Assembly: GCF_900167005.1 (NCBI RefSeq)
Contig: NZ_FUXW01000011.1
Coordinates: forward strand, 1 to 64,000
Source of the DNA: Butyricicoccus pullicaecorum DSM 23266
GTDB taxonomy: Bacteria > Bacillota > Clostridia > Oscillospirales > Butyricicoccaceae
Direction of reading: 5' to 3'
DNA length: 64,000 nucleotides
A model generated the notes under the pieces. It did no database searches and was not told the origin of the DNA. It worked only from the letters and a program-made list of their open reading frames with translations. The stretch's first letter is position 1; every line of letters starts with the position of its first letter. The position numbers and the translations under genes were made by a program. Shown here piece after piece: positions 49,256 to 59,167 of the stretch.

Positions 49256-49320
49256 CAGCAGCTTTATATGAGATGTGCTATACTCCTTCTGCAAATCAAA
49301 CAGCAGAAGGAGTTATTTTT

Positions 49321-49998
49321 ATGAAACGATTGGCAGCAATTCTTTTGGCGATGGTCTGCGCATTTTCTCTGGCAGCCTGCGGCAATCAGACACCTGGTTT
49401 GGATGAAGTCGAGCAGGCGATTGAGAGTGGAAGCCTGACCCTGGAGGATGCAGTGGATCAGGGATGGGTCACGCAGGAATGGGCAGACACGTACGTGGAA
49501 CAGCGGAGCGTCCCGGCCAGCAGTAAGACAGAAGCTGGTGCCATTGGCGCGTTCACGACCACGACGCTGTCCGGGGAGAAGTTCACCCGCGAGAACATGG
49601 GAGGTGTTACCCTGTTTGCGTTTGTAGACCCGAACGACCCGGATGCAGCAGCTTTTTATCAGGCTTTGGTCGATGGATATGAGGGCGTCAAGAAAAACGG
49701 TGCGGAAATTCTGGTATGCACCAAAAGTGAAGATGGAAATGAATTGTTTGAGGACGCGCCGTTTCCTGTGATTCGCTACAATGATTCGCTGAAAAGTGCC
49801 ACGGAAAATCACACTGGGATGATAGAGGGACTGCCCAACACGGCTTGCTGGTGTGTCAATACGTCGTTCTATTCGGCATGGTTCTCTGCTGTGGAAGCTG
49901 AGGAGCTTGCAAACTCCGCGGCGAGCTTTGCGGACATGCAGAAGGAAATGACCGGTGAGAGCAGCGACGAAGGAAATGCGATGGCGGTGATGGGATGA
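49321..49998 (+). CDS. thioredoxin-like lipoprotein without CxxC
   Basis: 225-residue lipoprotein (lipobox SLAAC). After a helical linker that includes [17 protein letters not shown], residues about 75-200 look like a thioredoxin fold ([41 protein letters not shown]), but the redox-active CxxC is absent; only one isolated cysteine pair element (TACWC) remains near residue 178. ATG at 49321 after AGAAGGAG. It overlaps the next small gene by 4 bases and belongs to a redox operon. Confidence 0.75.
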   Translation: MKRLAAILLAMVCAFSLAACGNQTPGLDEVEQAIESGSLTLEDAVDQGWVTQEWADTYVEQRSVPASSKTEAGAIGAFTTTTLSGEKFTRENMGGVTLFAFVDPNDPDAAAFYQALVDGYEGVKKNGAEILVCTKSEDGNELFEDAPFPVIRYNDSLKSATENHTGMIEGLPNTACWCVNTSFYSAWFSAVEAEELANSAASFADMQKEMTGESSDEGNAMAVMG

Positions 49999-50132
49999 AC
50001 CTGCGAAAAGCACCGCTGTTCTTTCTGGCAGCTGCCATTGTGATGATTGGAATTGGGGTCTTGCGAGGCGAAGCGGATACGGTTCTCAGCAAGGGAATCA
50101 ATCTGTGTTTGGAGTGTGTCGGCATTGGCTAA
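49995..50132 (+). CDS. small CxxC membrane protein (CD1871A family)
   Basis: 45-residue protein: basic start NLRKAPL, one membrane helix ([15 protein letters not shown]), and a C-terminal CLECVGIG with the CxxC pair. It matches my recollection of the conserved CD1871A-type peptide of clostridia, found beside NapH-like ferredoxins and thioredoxins. Its ATG overlaps the stop of the preceding gene (ATGA), and its end overlaps the next start. Confidence 0.8.
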   Translation: MNLRKAPLFFLAAAIVMIGIGVLRGEADTVLSKGINLCLECVGIG

Positions 50133-50979
50133 GAATCAACATAGGTGGAAAATCCAACTGGCGGCAACCCTTGCTTCCAATCCGTTTTTTCTGAATTTTT
50201 TCCAGGGAAAAATTTATAAAGGAAGTCTCAAAGGTGTCTGTGTACCGGGATTGAACTGTTATTCCTGTCCGGCGGCTTCTGCATCCTGTCCCATTGGCTC
50301 TTTGCAGGCCGTGATCGGCTCGTCGAAATTTCATTTTGCCTATTACATTGTGGGCATTTTGATTTTCATCGGCGTACTGCTCGGGCGAGTCGTATGCGGT
50401 TTTCTGTGCCCGTTTGGATGGTTTCAGGAGCTGCTACACAAGATTCCCACCAAAAAGTTCAGCACCAAAAAGCTGCACGTGCTCACCTATCTCAAGTATG
50501 TCGTTTTGTTGGTGTTTGTGATCGTCCTTCCCATGACAATCGTGAATGAGGTGGGATTGGGTGATCCGTTTTTCTGTAAATATATCTGTCCCGCCGGCAT
50601 TCTCGAAGGCGGTATCCCGCTGTCCCTCGCAAACGAGAGCATTCGCGCCAGCTTGGGAGAATTATTTACATGGAAAAGCTGCATTCTGTTGGGAGTTATT
50701 ATGCTCGCGGTATTTTTCTATCGTCCGTTTTGCAAATGGATTTGTCCGTTGGGAGCATTTTACGCACTGTTTAACAAGGTATCCCTTTATAGATTCCACA
50801 TCAATGCAGATCGGTGCACATCCTGTGGAGCTTGCAGCAGGGTGTGCAAAATGGACGTGGATGTGTTTCGTACACCAAACCACGCAGAGTGCATTCGGTG
50901 CGGAGACTGTATTCGAGCGTGCCCACATCAGGCAATTGCAAAAACATTTTCTATGAAGTCGGACACTGAAAGAAGGTAA
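50125..50979 (+). CDS. NapH-like membrane protein with two 4Fe-4S clusters
   Basis: 284-residue electron-transfer protein with about four or five membrane segments and three CPFG/CPAG/CPLG cysteine patches ([29 protein letters not shown]). Two ferredoxin motifs near the C-terminus, [15 protein letters not shown] and [16 protein letters not shown], each bind a 4Fe-4S cluster. The best start is TTG at 50125, overlapping the previous gene by 8 bases. It probably moves electrons across the membrane to the extracytoplasmic thiol proteins encoded on either side. Confidence 0.88.
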   Translation: MAKNQHRWKIQLAATLASNPFFLNFFQGKIYKGSLKGVCVPGLNCYSCPAASASCPIGSLQAVIGSSKFHFAYYIVGILIFIGVLLGRVVCGFLCPFGWFQELLHKIPTKKFSTKKLHVLTYLKYVVLLVFVIVLPMTIVNEVGLGDPFFCKYICPAGILEGGIPLSLANESIRASLGELFTWKSCILLGVIMLAVFFYRPFCKWICPLGAFYALFNKVSLYRFHINADRCTSCGACSRVCKMDVDVFRTPNHAECIRCGDCIRACPHQAIAKTFSMKSDTERR

Positions 50980-50984
50980 AAAAT

Positions 50985-51533
50985 ATGCGAAAAATTATTT
51001 GTCTCTTTCTGGTTTTGGTGATGAGTACCGCCTTATTTGCGGGCTGTGGTTCACAAGAGCAGGAGTTGGTTTCAAAAACGCCATTTCCTGAATTTACAGA
51101 GACCGACATGGAAGGCAATACCATAACCAATGATATTTTTGCAGAGTATGATGTCACCATCGTCAATTTCTGGAACAATGGATGCGGAACGTGTATTGCA
51201 GAAATGCCGGAACTAGAAGAGATGTACCAAGATTTTAAAGAAGATAATGTCAATTTGATTGGTGTGGGAGCAGATTCTGGAGAGAGTCAGGAACAGTTGG
51301 ACCTTGCTCGGAGTATTTTGCAGGAAAAAGGCGTGACCTATCAAAATATCTCTCCCAATCCGGACAATGCTTTTTATAAAGAATTTGTTGCCGATATTGC
51401 CGGATATCCGACCACCTACATTGTAGATCGGGAAGGAAATATCATTGGTGCACCCTTGATTGGCAATGTAAAAGAACAAATGGACACGCTGCAAAATCGG
51501 ATTGACCAGATTCGAGGAACTGAGAAAGAATAA
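50985..51533 (+). CDS. TlpA-like thioredoxin lipoprotein
   Basis: 182-residue lipoprotein (lipobox LFAGC) with a TlpA/ResA-type thioredoxin fold. The active site is GCGTCIAEMPELEEM (CGTC), followed by the cis-proline region GYPTTYIVDREGNI. It acts outside the membrane as a thiol-disulphide oxidoreductase, probably taking electrons from the NapH-like protein 5 bases upstream. ATG at 50985 after AGAAGG. It is the last gene of the operon. Confidence 0.92.
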   Translation: MRKIICLFLVLVMSTALFAGCGSQEQELVSKTPFPEFTETDMEGNTITNDIFAEYDVTIVNFWNNGCGTCIAEMPELEEMYQDFKEDNVNLIGVGADSGESQEQLDLARSILQEKGVTYQNISPNPDNAFYKEFVADIAGYPTTYIVDREGNIIGAPLIGNVKEQMDTLQNRIDQIRGTEKE

Positions 51534-51607
51534 AAAGAAAAAGCTGCGACATTGCTGCAGCGATAAAATAAAGGTTTCGATATCAAGGGAAATCTCTTAA
51601 AAAGAAC

Positions 51608-51643
51608 ACCGGACACAGAATATATAGCTCTGTGTCCGGTTTT
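51608..51643 (+). terminator. terminator of the redox operon
   Basis: ACCGGACACAGA / TCTGTGTCCGGT with TTTT; it also has an A-run upstream and so may work for the convergent araC gene. Confidence 0.82.
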
Positions 51644-51790
51644 GTGCTTCGGTTTGGATAAAAACAATAGAATGATAGCAACAGTCTCTGTAATATTGGA
51701 AAATAGATTGCAGCCAAGAGGATTTTTATAGAAAAACGCGGCATAGGATTTTGTTTGTGCGTAAGCTTTTTTGGATTCGCATAGATTTGC

Positions 51791-52648
51791 TCAAGACCAC
51801 TCATCTCCCTGATGTTGGGCACGAAACTCCTGAGGTGTACAGCCGACACGGTCGGTAAACTGTACAATGAGGTTGCTGCTGTTGGCGTAGCCAACCTGTT
51901 TGGCGATTTGCGGCAATGTTAGAGATGTACTGGACAAAAGTGATTTTGCCTGATCAATGCGTGAGTATGTGATAAAGTTGCTCGGTGATAATCCGGTAAT
52001 ATCTTTAAAAATATGCGAAAAATAGTAATCGCTTAACCCACATAGCTCGGCCAGCTCGTGTAGGGTTATTTTTTTGCCGACATTAGACCGAATATATCGC
52101 ACGGCTTCGTTGATCGCATCGCCATGCTTTTGCAGCTGCGGAGACATCACCGGATTGTCCAACAATGTCAAAACCCGATAAATGCGTCCTGAGCTTGCCA
52201 TTACACTTTCGCTGTTATTGTCCTCATAGAACTGAATCAGATCGCGCAGCTCATCGTGCACTTTTTCATTGTTCGGTCCGTCTATGACCAGACCGCTCGT
52301 ACGATTGATATATCGGCACAATTCATGTGCCTGTGCTCCGTCGAAATGCAGAAAATAAAACTCCAATGCATCGGTTGCATAGTAGTGATGCGGCTGCGTA
52401 CAGTCAAATAGCAGAATCTGACCATCACTCGCCTGATACTTTTTTTCTGATAATTCCAGATAGAGCGTGCCGCTGCACACATAGACAAGCAGTAGCCTGG
52501 GGAAATGCTTTCGTTTGATATAGTATTCCGCAGTGCAGAAGTAATGTCCGCACATGGTTGGATACAGAAAGATTTCCTTTGCTTCGGTGTTTGGTGAAAA
52601 AGAAAAACAGGTGGATTCCGGTAAGATACCGATTTCAAAGTTTCTCAT
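51791..52648 (-). CDS. AraC-family regulator of module 2 (GHYFC type)
   Basis: 285-residue AraC protein with the same cupin opening (FLYPTMCGHYFC) as those at 23759 and 35618, and a C-terminal domain with LHELAELCGLSDYYFSHIFKDITG and LPQIAKQVGYANSSNLIVQFTDR. Its ATG overlaps the stop of the upstream araC gene by 4 bases, so the two regulators are made together. Confidence 0.92.
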   Translation of the reverse strand: MRNFEIGILPESTCFSFSPNTEAKEIFLYPTMCGHYFCTAEYYIKRKHFPRLLLVYVCSGTLYLELSEKKYQASDGQILLFDCTQPHHYYATDALEFYFLHFDGAQAHELCRYINRTSGLVIDGPNNEKVHDELRDLIQFYEDNNSESVMASSGRIYRVLTLLDNPVMSPQLQKHGDAINEAVRYIRSNVGKKITLHELAELCGLSDYYFSHIFKDITGLSPSNFITYSRIDQAKSLLSSTSLTLPQIAKQVGYANSSNLIVQFTDRVGCTPQEFRAQHQGDEWS

Positions 52649-53577
52649 AACATACCCTCCTGATTGGGAATCGACTTAAAATAACGAGGTGGATAACCAG
52701 TCACTTTTTTGAACAATCGTGAAAAATAATTTGCATCATAGATTCCTACACGACTGGCGATTTCTGATATCGATAGATTGGTGACCTGAAGCAGTTCAAG
52801 CGCTTTTGAAATCCGCACATGATTTAGATAATCGATTGGTGACATATTGACAATGGATTTGAAAATTGAGCGAAAGTAGGTCGGCGTAATGCCTTGACTC
52901 TGCGCAAAGGCGTTAAAATCAAATGGAATAGTGATATCTGCCTCAATCTGACTTAAAACTGAATTGACCATATCTTCCTTCCATGAGTGATAGTCCATCG
53001 TGCTTTTAGACTGTCCCTCAAGGATGCGGTTTAACGTAATCAGTAGTTGTTCCAAGTAGCACTGCTTCATGCCTAGATATCCCACGTCCTGCGTGTTCTG
53101 TTCGGTTTCGAGTGCCTGCAAAATTGAAAGAATGTGATCTTTATCTGTGCCAAGCAGTTGGAATCGGTGACTGTATTTTGACTGCTTTTGACTATCGGGC
53201 GGCGAATCTCCGTCTGTCCATGATAACATATACTCTGGATGACTTTCGGTTAGAGAGATCGGAGCACGATCTTCGAGCAATCGGTTGAGCTTTTCTGATG
53301 TTGCATTCCGATCAAAGTGGCAGGTATAAGCTTCGCATCCTGTTCGAAGCGATACCGCGTGTGCTTCTTCCGGCGCAATAAATACCAGACTTCCGGCCAG
53401 CAGCACAATATGTTCTCTGCAATAAAAAAGCTCGCCGTATCCCTGTGATATAAAAATAATCTCACAAAATTTATGCCGATGCAATGATGTCATACGATCT
53501 GGTAAGACAGGTCCTGTGTACTGTGCGATCGTTATGTCTGACGAATCCGCCTTCACACGTTCTTGGTATGCAATCAC
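52645..53577 (-). CDS. second AraC-family regulator of module 2
   Basis: 310-residue AraC protein with a different cupin (MTSLHRHKFCEIIFISQGYGELFY in part, FIAPEEAHAV) and a C-terminal domain with FDFNAFAQSQGITPTYFRSIFK and ISEIASRVGIYDANYFSRLFKKVTG. GTG start at 53577 after AGGTGAT. It is divergent from the second URO-D-like gene and is first in a two-regulator operon. Confidence 0.92.
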   Translation of the reverse strand: MIAYQERVKADSSDITIAQYTGPVLPDRMTSLHRHKFCEIIFISQGYGELFYCREHIVLLAGSLVFIAPEEAHAVSLRTGCEAYTCHFDRNATSEKLNRLLEDRAPISLTESHPEYMLSWTDGDSPPDSQKQSKYSHRFQLLGTDKDHILSILQALETEQNTQDVGYLGMKQCYLEQLLITLNRILEGQSKSTMDYHSWKEDMVNSVLSQIEADITIPFDFNAFAQSQGITPTYFRSIFKSIVNMSPIDYLNHVRISKALELLQVTNLSISEIASRVGIYDANYFSRLFKKVTGYPPRYFKSIPNQEGML

Positions 53578-53904
53578 AAGATCACCTCAAAAAAACAAAA
53601 TAAATTATTCATGGTCATACAACACAAGCGAGAGAAAGCAAAATTATAAGTATTGCACAATGAGAATAAAGAATGTTTTGGATTGTGCTAGTTTATGATG
53701 TTTCTATTCTAACATATTTTGTTTAAAAATGATATAATAATTTCACAAAATACATGATTTTTAGAAAAGCTTCTAGATTCAATGCTTTTCGCATGGAATT
53801 TTAAAGCTTATACACATTACGCAAAATAAATTATACTTGCGGAACGGCATTGCAAAAATAAAAGCAATATAAATTATTTTACTGCTAGAGAAAAGGAGTG
53901 GCAC
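53578..53904. promoter_or_regulatory. divergent control region of module 2 with direct repeats
   Basis: AT-rich. Direct repeats CAAAATAAATTAT at 53596 and 53822 and CAATATAAATTAT at 53865 suit paired AraC binding. ATACTTGCGGAA at 53833-53844 is identical to a word in the control region of module 1 (36631-36642). Confidence 0.6.
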
Positions 53905-55218
53905 ATGATTACAGAAAAAGAAAAAGCCGTCATTCGAGATCTTGCTAAGCGGCTGGCAGAGTTGGCAAACCTTCCAATTATGGAAGAGCGCAGAAAATTA
54001 TGGTACGCGCACAACGACCTCAAGACCGATCAGCCGGTGATCGATTGCTCGCCTGAAGGTGCATGGCGTGAGGTGATTCGGCCAGATAGCTTGGAATGCC
54101 AGGATGCAATGGCCAGAGAAATCGAGTGGGAACTGCGTGCACGTATCTATCGTGCCGAGGTCATCAACGACGATGTACCGGCTGAACTGCGCTGGGACTG
54201 CCGCAAACTGATGTCCGACACTGGCTGGACGCTAGACGGACAGGCAGCACACAACGCCTTTACCAACGAATCGGTACACGTCCCGACGATTTCCACCATC
54301 AATCCCTTCTGGCGTCCGGACTACACATTCGATGAGACCGCAGCGCACTTTGAGCCGCTTATCAGCGATGACGACATGGAAGATGAAGACATCGCATCTC
54401 GTTTGATTGCGCCTCGGGTGATTTATGATGAAGCTGGCTCCAAGGAAAAATTAGAGATTCACCAGGAGCTGCTTGGAGACATTTTGGATGTACACTGGAC
54501 GGGCAACACCTACATTGCATTTTCCTGGATGGAGACTTACACCAAAATCCGTGGTTATGAAAACGCACTGTACGACCTCTATGATTATCCCGAGCAGATG
54601 CACAAAATCCTTGCTGTGCTGGAAAAGGGATATCTCAACCTGTATCAGCAGCAGCTCGATCTGGGTCTTCTGGATATGAACCATGGTTGTCAGTATAATG
54701 GAACGGGCGGCTATGGCTACACCCACGATCTGAGTGCTCCGGCGCCGGGTGAAAAGCTGACCTTTAAAAATCTGTGGGCGTATGCCGAGTCGCAGGAATT
54801 TGTTTCGGTCTCTCCCGAGATGACTAAGGAATTCGCCATCGATTATGAAAAGCGTCTGCTGTCGAACTTCGGACTTTCGGCATACGGCTGCTGCGACAAT
54901 CTGGAAAACAAGCTCAAAGATGTTTTGACCATTCCCAACATTCGCAGAATCTCGGTTTCCCCGTGGGCAGATGTCCGTTCCATGCGTGACCAGATTGGCA
55001 TGAAGGCTATTTTCTCGTGCAAGCCCAATCCCTCTTATGTTACAAGTGGCTGGGACGAGGATTTCATGCGGGATTACACCATGAAGCTGATGCAGGACGG
55101 TAAGGGTACGGCCTTTGAGATCATCCTCAAGGACACCCATACCATCCAGAACGACCCCAGCCGCCTTAGAAAATGGACCGATCTTTGCCGTGAGTGTGCA
55201 GCTAAGGTATTTGGTTGA
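53905..55218 (+). CDS. URO-D-like protein of unknown function, module 2
   Basis: 437 residues; paralogue of the protein at 37029 over its whole length. Common patches: RKLWYAHNDLK, YENALYDLYDYPEQMHKI, THDL loop, SPEMTKEFA, AYGCCDNLENK (C329, C330), ISVSPWAD and LKDTHTIQNDP. The double cysteine lies where zinc-binding URO-D methyltransferases place their metal ligands, but the usual His-x-Cys order is not kept. No corrinoid, glycosidase or permease gene is near. ATG at 53905 after AAAAGGAG. A sugar-binding lipoprotein gene follows. Confidence 0.8.
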   Translation: MITEKEKAVIRDLAKRLAELANLPIMEERRKLWYAHNDLKTDQPVIDCSPEGAWREVIRPDSLECQDAMAREIEWELRARIYRAEVINDDVPAELRWDCRKLMSDTGWTLDGQAAHNAFTNESVHVPTISTINPFWRPDYTFDETAAHFEPLISDDDMEDEDIASRLIAPRVIYDEAGSKEKLEIHQELLGDILDVHWTGNTYIAFSWMETYTKIRGYENALYDLYDYPEQMHKILAVLEKGYLNLYQQQLDLGLLDMNHGCQYNGTGGYGYTHDLSAPAPGEKLTFKNLWAYAESQEFVSVSPEMTKEFAIDYEKRLLSNFGLSAYGCCDNLENKLKDVLTIPNIRRISVSPWADVRSMRDQIGMKAIFSCKPNPSYVTSGWDEDFMRDYTMKLMQDGKGTAFEIILKDTHTIQNDPSRLRKWTDLCRECAAKVFG

Positions 55219-55335
55219 TGCATTCATTATCTTCAACCAGCAGGTATAAACCAAATATGCGCGGCTGCAAGTCGTGGATATGCTTGGTTGTCTGAAATAT
55301 TAACACCCAAAAGGTGGTATAAAGGAGAAAGAGAA

Positions 55336-56379
55336 ATGAAACAGAGCAAAAAAAGAGTCCTCGCAGCAGTCCTCAGTGGTATGTTTATGATCGGCTCTTT
55401 CGCTGGATGCGGCGGAGGAACCACCACAGATTCCACAGCCGATTCCCAAAACACGACAGCCACCGAAACGACGACCAAGGATCGTTCGGACATGACGATC
55501 AAGGTTGTGTTGAAAACGCTTGCCTCTGAGTATTGGCAGTATGTCCAGACCGGCTGTAAAGCGGCTGGCCGTGATCTCGGCGTAAACGTTGAAGTTTTGG
55601 GTGCAACCTCCGAAACTGCTTACGAGGAGCAGATCCAGATCATCGAAACCACGCTCAATGCCTCTGATACCGACGCAATGGTCGTGGCTCCGTTACAGGC
55701 CGACAGTGTAGCAAATCAGATCGCAAACACATCGATTCCTGTTGTAGCAATCGATACGCAGGTTGATTCCGATAAGGTTTTGAGCTTTGTTGGTTTCGAT
55801 AACGAAGAGATGGCTGAACTCGGTGGTAAGGCTGCGGCAGAAGCTGCTAAGGAAGCTGGTTGGACGGAGATCACGGCAATTGGTATTGCAGGCGTACAAG
55901 GCGACTCCACCTCTGAAGCACGTATGAAGGGTTATCAAGCTGGTATTGAAGCAAGTGGCGGCACTTTCCTGATGGACGAGCTGCAATATGCGAACTCCAC
56001 CGCCGATCAGGCTGTAACTTGCATGGAAGCCATCGTACAGAATCACCCTGAAGGTGTCTCGATTATCTTTGCCAACAACGATGACATGGCAATCGCAGCG
56101 AAGCGCGTTGTCGAAGGAAACCCCGCTTACGAAAACACTATTTTCTGCGGATGTGGTGGTAATACCGCTGCAATGGAAGCAATCCTCAACGGTGAAGAAA
56201 CCATGACGGTTGCAGTTGACGGTTATGACGTTGGCTACCGTGGCGTGCAGGCAGCGGTCGAAGCACTGGAAGGCAAGACTCCTGAGAAGTTCATCGCATC
56301 TCCCGCAACGATTGTTACGATTGAGAATGCAGAAGAGCATCTCGCAGAAGTACAAAAGAAGGAAAACGATACCGTATAA
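55336..56379 (+). CDS. sugar-binding lipoprotein, module 2
   Basis: 347-residue Peripla_BP_4 lipoprotein (lipobox SFAGC), like the one at 38427: VVLKTLASEYWQYVQTGCKAA, VVAPLQADSVANQI, AIDTQVDSDKVLSFVGFDNEEMA, FANNDDMAIAAKRV and CGCGGNTAAMEAI. ATG at 55336 after AGGAG; the longer frame starting at 55288 has no binding site. Again there is no transport partner beside it. Confidence 0.9.
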   Translation: MKQSKKRVLAAVLSGMFMIGSFAGCGGGTTTDSTADSQNTTATETTTKDRSDMTIKVVLKTLASEYWQYVQTGCKAAGRDLGVNVEVLGATSETAYEEQIQIIETTLNASDTDAMVVAPLQADSVANQIANTSIPVVAIDTQVDSDKVLSFVGFDNEEMAELGGKAAAEAAKEAGWTEITAIGIAGVQGDSTSEARMKGYQAGIEASGGTFLMDELQYANSTADQAVTCMEAIVQNHPEGVSIIFANNDDMAIAAKRVVEGNPAYENTIFCGCGGNTAAMEAILNGEETMTVAVDGYDVGYRGVQAAVEALEGKTPEKFIASPATIVTIENAEEHLAEVQKKENDTV

Positions 56380-56462
56380 ACCCATATAATCTTTTTTCAG
56401 GAACAGCATACTCTCTCTTTATCCACATAAAAATGTAAACTCTCTCTTTCTTAATGCAAACG

Positions 56463-56502
56463 AACTCCGATGTCGTGCGATTGTGCGGCATCGGAGTTTT
56501 TT
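56463..56502 (+). terminator. terminator of module 2
   Basis: AACTCCGATG / CATCGGAGTT followed by TTTT. Confidence 0.8.
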
Positions 56503-56546
56503 GTGCATAAGATCTGCTGGATTGGAACAAAAAGAGGGATAAAAAA

Positions 56547-56775
56547 TCACTCCGCCCATGTAGAATGCGCAGACGGGGTGGTGAAAGGATGGATTGGTAT
56601 TTGAATCCGATTAAAAATGAGAGAAATGATGAGTGCAACCACAAAACCAGTGGTACCAACAATGGTTTCCATCATCGTCCAGGTCTTGAAGGTGGCCTTT
56701 TCATCCAGGCTGCACAATGACTTAACCAGCCAGAAGATAGAGTCATTGAAGTACGAGAATACCAGTTGGATCGGA
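56547..56775 (-). pseudogene. C-terminal scrap of a GntP-family gluconate permease
   Basis: The minus strand encodes FNDSIFWLVKSL ... ATFKTWTMMETIVGTTGFVVALIISLIF and a stop at 56547. This is the final two helices of a GntP-type H+/gluconate symporter; the other 85 percent of the gene is gone and the reading frame before residue FNDS no longer resembles the family. Confidence 0.75.
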
Positions 56776-56920
56776 TTAGATGATTCGAACGGCTGGATTA
56801 TGACCTTTTCCGGTTTTTCTCGAATAATGAGATCGACTTACAGATGCTTGTCTTCATCTTTGATTAATACATGGAGGCCTTTATATGGGGACTCTTCTTT
56901 TTTGAAATAGGACGACCGAT
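56776..56920. other. debris between two pseudogenes
   Basis: About 145 bases with no recognisable gene; it joins two unrelated gene fragments on opposite strands and so probably holds an old deletion or rearrangement junction. Confidence 0.5.
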
Positions 56921-57190
56921 ATGGGTTGCGCACGGTCGGTGATATCGGATGACGTGGTGCTGATGGATAATATCAATTGCGGTGAACCCATGTGCATTGG
57001 TACACCGGAGGACGTGCGTCGTCAACTGCAGTCCATTATTCAGGCGACCAAGGGACGCGGAATTATCCTCAGTTCAGGCTGTACACTCGGTGCCAATACC
57101 AAGCCGGAAAATATGGAAGCCCTGATTCAGGCAGCACGTGAGTTCGGCACAGAAGAACGACTAAAAACTATGGAATATAGCCAAATTTAA
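56921..57190 (+). pseudogene. C-terminal fragment of a URO-D gene
   Basis: Encodes the last 80 or so residues of a URO-D superfamily protein: LMDNINCGEPMCIGTPEDV, then GRGIILSSGCTLGANTKPEN and MEALIQAAREFG. The barrel before it is missing. An ATG at 56921 exists but without a clear ribosome binding site. It is the fifth URO-D-type sequence in the window. Confidence 0.75.
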
Positions 57191-57339
57191 TGGCCTTGCA
57201 ATTGTAACATAAAAAGGGTATTCTAAGGGAAAATAAGGCCATAAACAGGGCATATACGGTATTTGTTTATATAATTTGTTTCACGTGCGTATTGCATGTA
57301 TCGGTCTACTGAAACTACCTGGATAAAGGAGAATTTTCT

Positions 57340-58026
57340 ATGAAACGTTCGGAGATCAACAAGGCATTGAAAGAGCTGGAAGCAATGTGCGAGAAGTATT
57401 GCCGCAAGCTTCCACCGTTCTGCCATTTCACGCCCGAGCAGTGGCAGGACATCGGACACGAATATGACGAAGTCAGAGATTGCATGCTGGGTTGGGACAT
57501 CACCGACTACGGCATGGGTGACTTTGACAAGATCGGCTTTTCGCTGATTACCATTCGCAACGGCAACCAGCATATGAAAGACAAGTACCCCAAGGTATAT
57601 GCGGAAAAGCTGCTGTATCTGAAGGAAGGCCAGTATTCGCCCAACCACTTTCATTGGTATAAGACCGAGGACATCATCAACTGCGGCGGCGGAAATGTAC
57701 TGATTAAGGTTTATAACAGTCTGCCTGACGAGGAGATTGACTACGAATCCGATGTCACCGTACATACGGATGGCCGTACTTATACGGTGCCGGCTGGCAG
57801 CGTCATTCGTTTGACGCCTGGCGAGTCCATCCACATCCAGCAGTACATGTACCATGACTTTAACGTAGAGCCGGGTACTGGCAGTGTGCTGCTGGCCGAA
57901 GTGAGCCAGTGCAACGACGATAACACGGACAATCGTTTCAATCCGCCGGTTGGACGTTTCCCTGCAATCGAGGAGGACGAGCCGCCGTATCGTCTGCTGT
58001 GCAATGAGTATCCCGCAGCCAAGTAA
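57340..58026 (+). CDS. D-lyxose/D-mannose isomerase family protein
   Basis: 228-residue cupin sugar isomerase of the D-lyxose isomerase family, full length. Metal-site residues are in SPNHFHWYKTEDIINCGGG and the later HIQQYMYHDF. It interconverts D-lyxose and D-xylulose (and D-mannose/D-fructose in relatives). ATG at 57340 after AAAGGAG. It is 11 bases from the epimerase gene, forming a small sugar operon. Confidence 0.9.
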   Translation: MKRSEINKALKELEAMCEKYCRKLPPFCHFTPEQWQDIGHEYDEVRDCMLGWDITDYGMGDFDKIGFSLITIRNGNQHMKDKYPKVYAEKLLYLKEGQYSPNHFHWYKTEDIINCGGGNVLIKVYNSLPDEEIDYESDVTVHTDGRTYTVPAGSVIRLTPGESIHIQQYMYHDFNVEPGTGSVLLAEVSQCNDDNTDNRFNPPVGRFPAIEEDEPPYRLLCNEYPAAK

Positions 58027-58037
58027 AGGGGATTCCT

Positions 58038-58913
58038 ATGCTCTATGCCATTCAAAATAGCAAGCTGCTTTTAGCGGTAGATTCTCTGGGTGCGCAGATG
58101 ATGCACTTGCAGACCGCAGACGGACAGGAATATCTGTGGCAGGGCGATGCGGCGTATTGGCCTGACCGTGCACCGGTGCTGTTTCCGTTCATTGGACGAC
58201 TGACTCACAATCGTTATCGATATGAGGGACAAGAGTACCCGATGGGCATTCACGGCTTTGCGGCACAGCAGGAATTTACCTGCCGCACCCTTGACCCCGA
58301 CCGGCTTGTGCTGGAATTGACCGATAACTCGGAAACACATACGCAGTATCCCTTTTCCTTTTCGCTTGCCATTACCTATCAGCTGGTAGAAGATCGCGTT
58401 GAGATTTCGTACCAGGTTGAGAATCACAGTGAGAAAGTGATGTGCTTCGGCATCGGCGGGCACCCGGGATTCCGGGTACCACTGGAGGAAGGTGAGCAGT
58501 TCACCGATTATCTACTGGAATTTACCGGCAGCTGTCAGCCCGATCGAGTCGGCTTTACGCCCGAGGTCTACCTGAGCGGCCATGACCAGCCTTATTCGCT
58601 GGTCGAAGGTAAACTGCTTCCTCTGCGGCATGACTTGTTTGACGAAGATGCGATTATTTTGAAAAATATGTCTCGGGAAGTGACGCTGCGCTCGCGCACC
58701 TCTGCGCATGGCGTGCGGGTGACTTATCCCGACATGCCCTACTTGGGAATCTGGCATTGGCCTAAGACCGATGCGCCTTATGTCTGCATTGAGCCGTGGA
58801 CATCCTTGCCGGCACGTCAGGATATCATTGAGGATTTTGAATGCAAAAGTGATATGATTCATCTCATGCCCGGAAAGACGTACACAAATTGCTGGTGCAT
58901 TCGTATCTTTTAA
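58038..58913 (+). CDS. aldose 1-epimerase family protein (LacX-like)
   Basis: 291-residue galactose-mutarotase-like protein: AVDSLGAQMMHLQ, LFPFIGRL, IHGFAAQQEF, the catalytic histidine in GGHPGFRVPL, and the C-terminal EPWTSLPARQD. It interconverts alpha and beta anomers of an aldose, here probably the sugar handled by the adjacent isomerase. ATG at 58038 after AAGGGG. Confidence 0.9.
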   Translation: MLYAIQNSKLLLAVDSLGAQMMHLQTADGQEYLWQGDAAYWPDRAPVLFPFIGRLTHNRYRYEGQEYPMGIHGFAAQQEFTCRTLDPDRLVLELTDNSETHTQYPFSFSLAITYQLVEDRVEISYQVENHSEKVMCFGIGGHPGFRVPLEEGEQFTDYLLEFTGSCQPDRVGFTPEVYLSGHDQPYSLVEGKLLPLRHDLFDEDAIILKNMSREVTLRSRTSAHGVRVTYPDMPYLGIWHWPKTDAPYVCIEPWTSLPARQDIIEDFECKSDMIHLMPGKTYTNCWCIRIF

Positions 58914-59138
58914 ACGATGGACGTGATTGCATTGTGTGAGCTGCTAAAGATTGGGAAGTCGATGGAATGTCAGGGTAATCAGAACTGAAGCAGATTGTTC
59001 GGTTGCAGCTAGTTTGTCTACAGAAAAATCCGGTGATGTTCTATCCACCCCTGAATATGAAGAAGTTATCCGTACAGGGAAAATTTGATTTATCCGTGCG
59101 AAAGTGAGTCTAAATGTGATATGCAGAGGACTGGGAGC
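58914..59138. other. non-coding stretch after the epimerase gene
   Basis: No open frame with a ribosome binding site on either strand and no family likeness recognised. Confidence 0.45.
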
Positions 59139-59167
59139 AAAAAAGAGAGCATTAGCTCTCTTTTTTT
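59139..59167. terminator. terminator
   Basis: AAAAGAGAGC-ATTA-GCTCTCTTTT with long A and T tracts on either side; bidirectional, and 226 bases after the epimerase stop. Confidence 0.85.
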
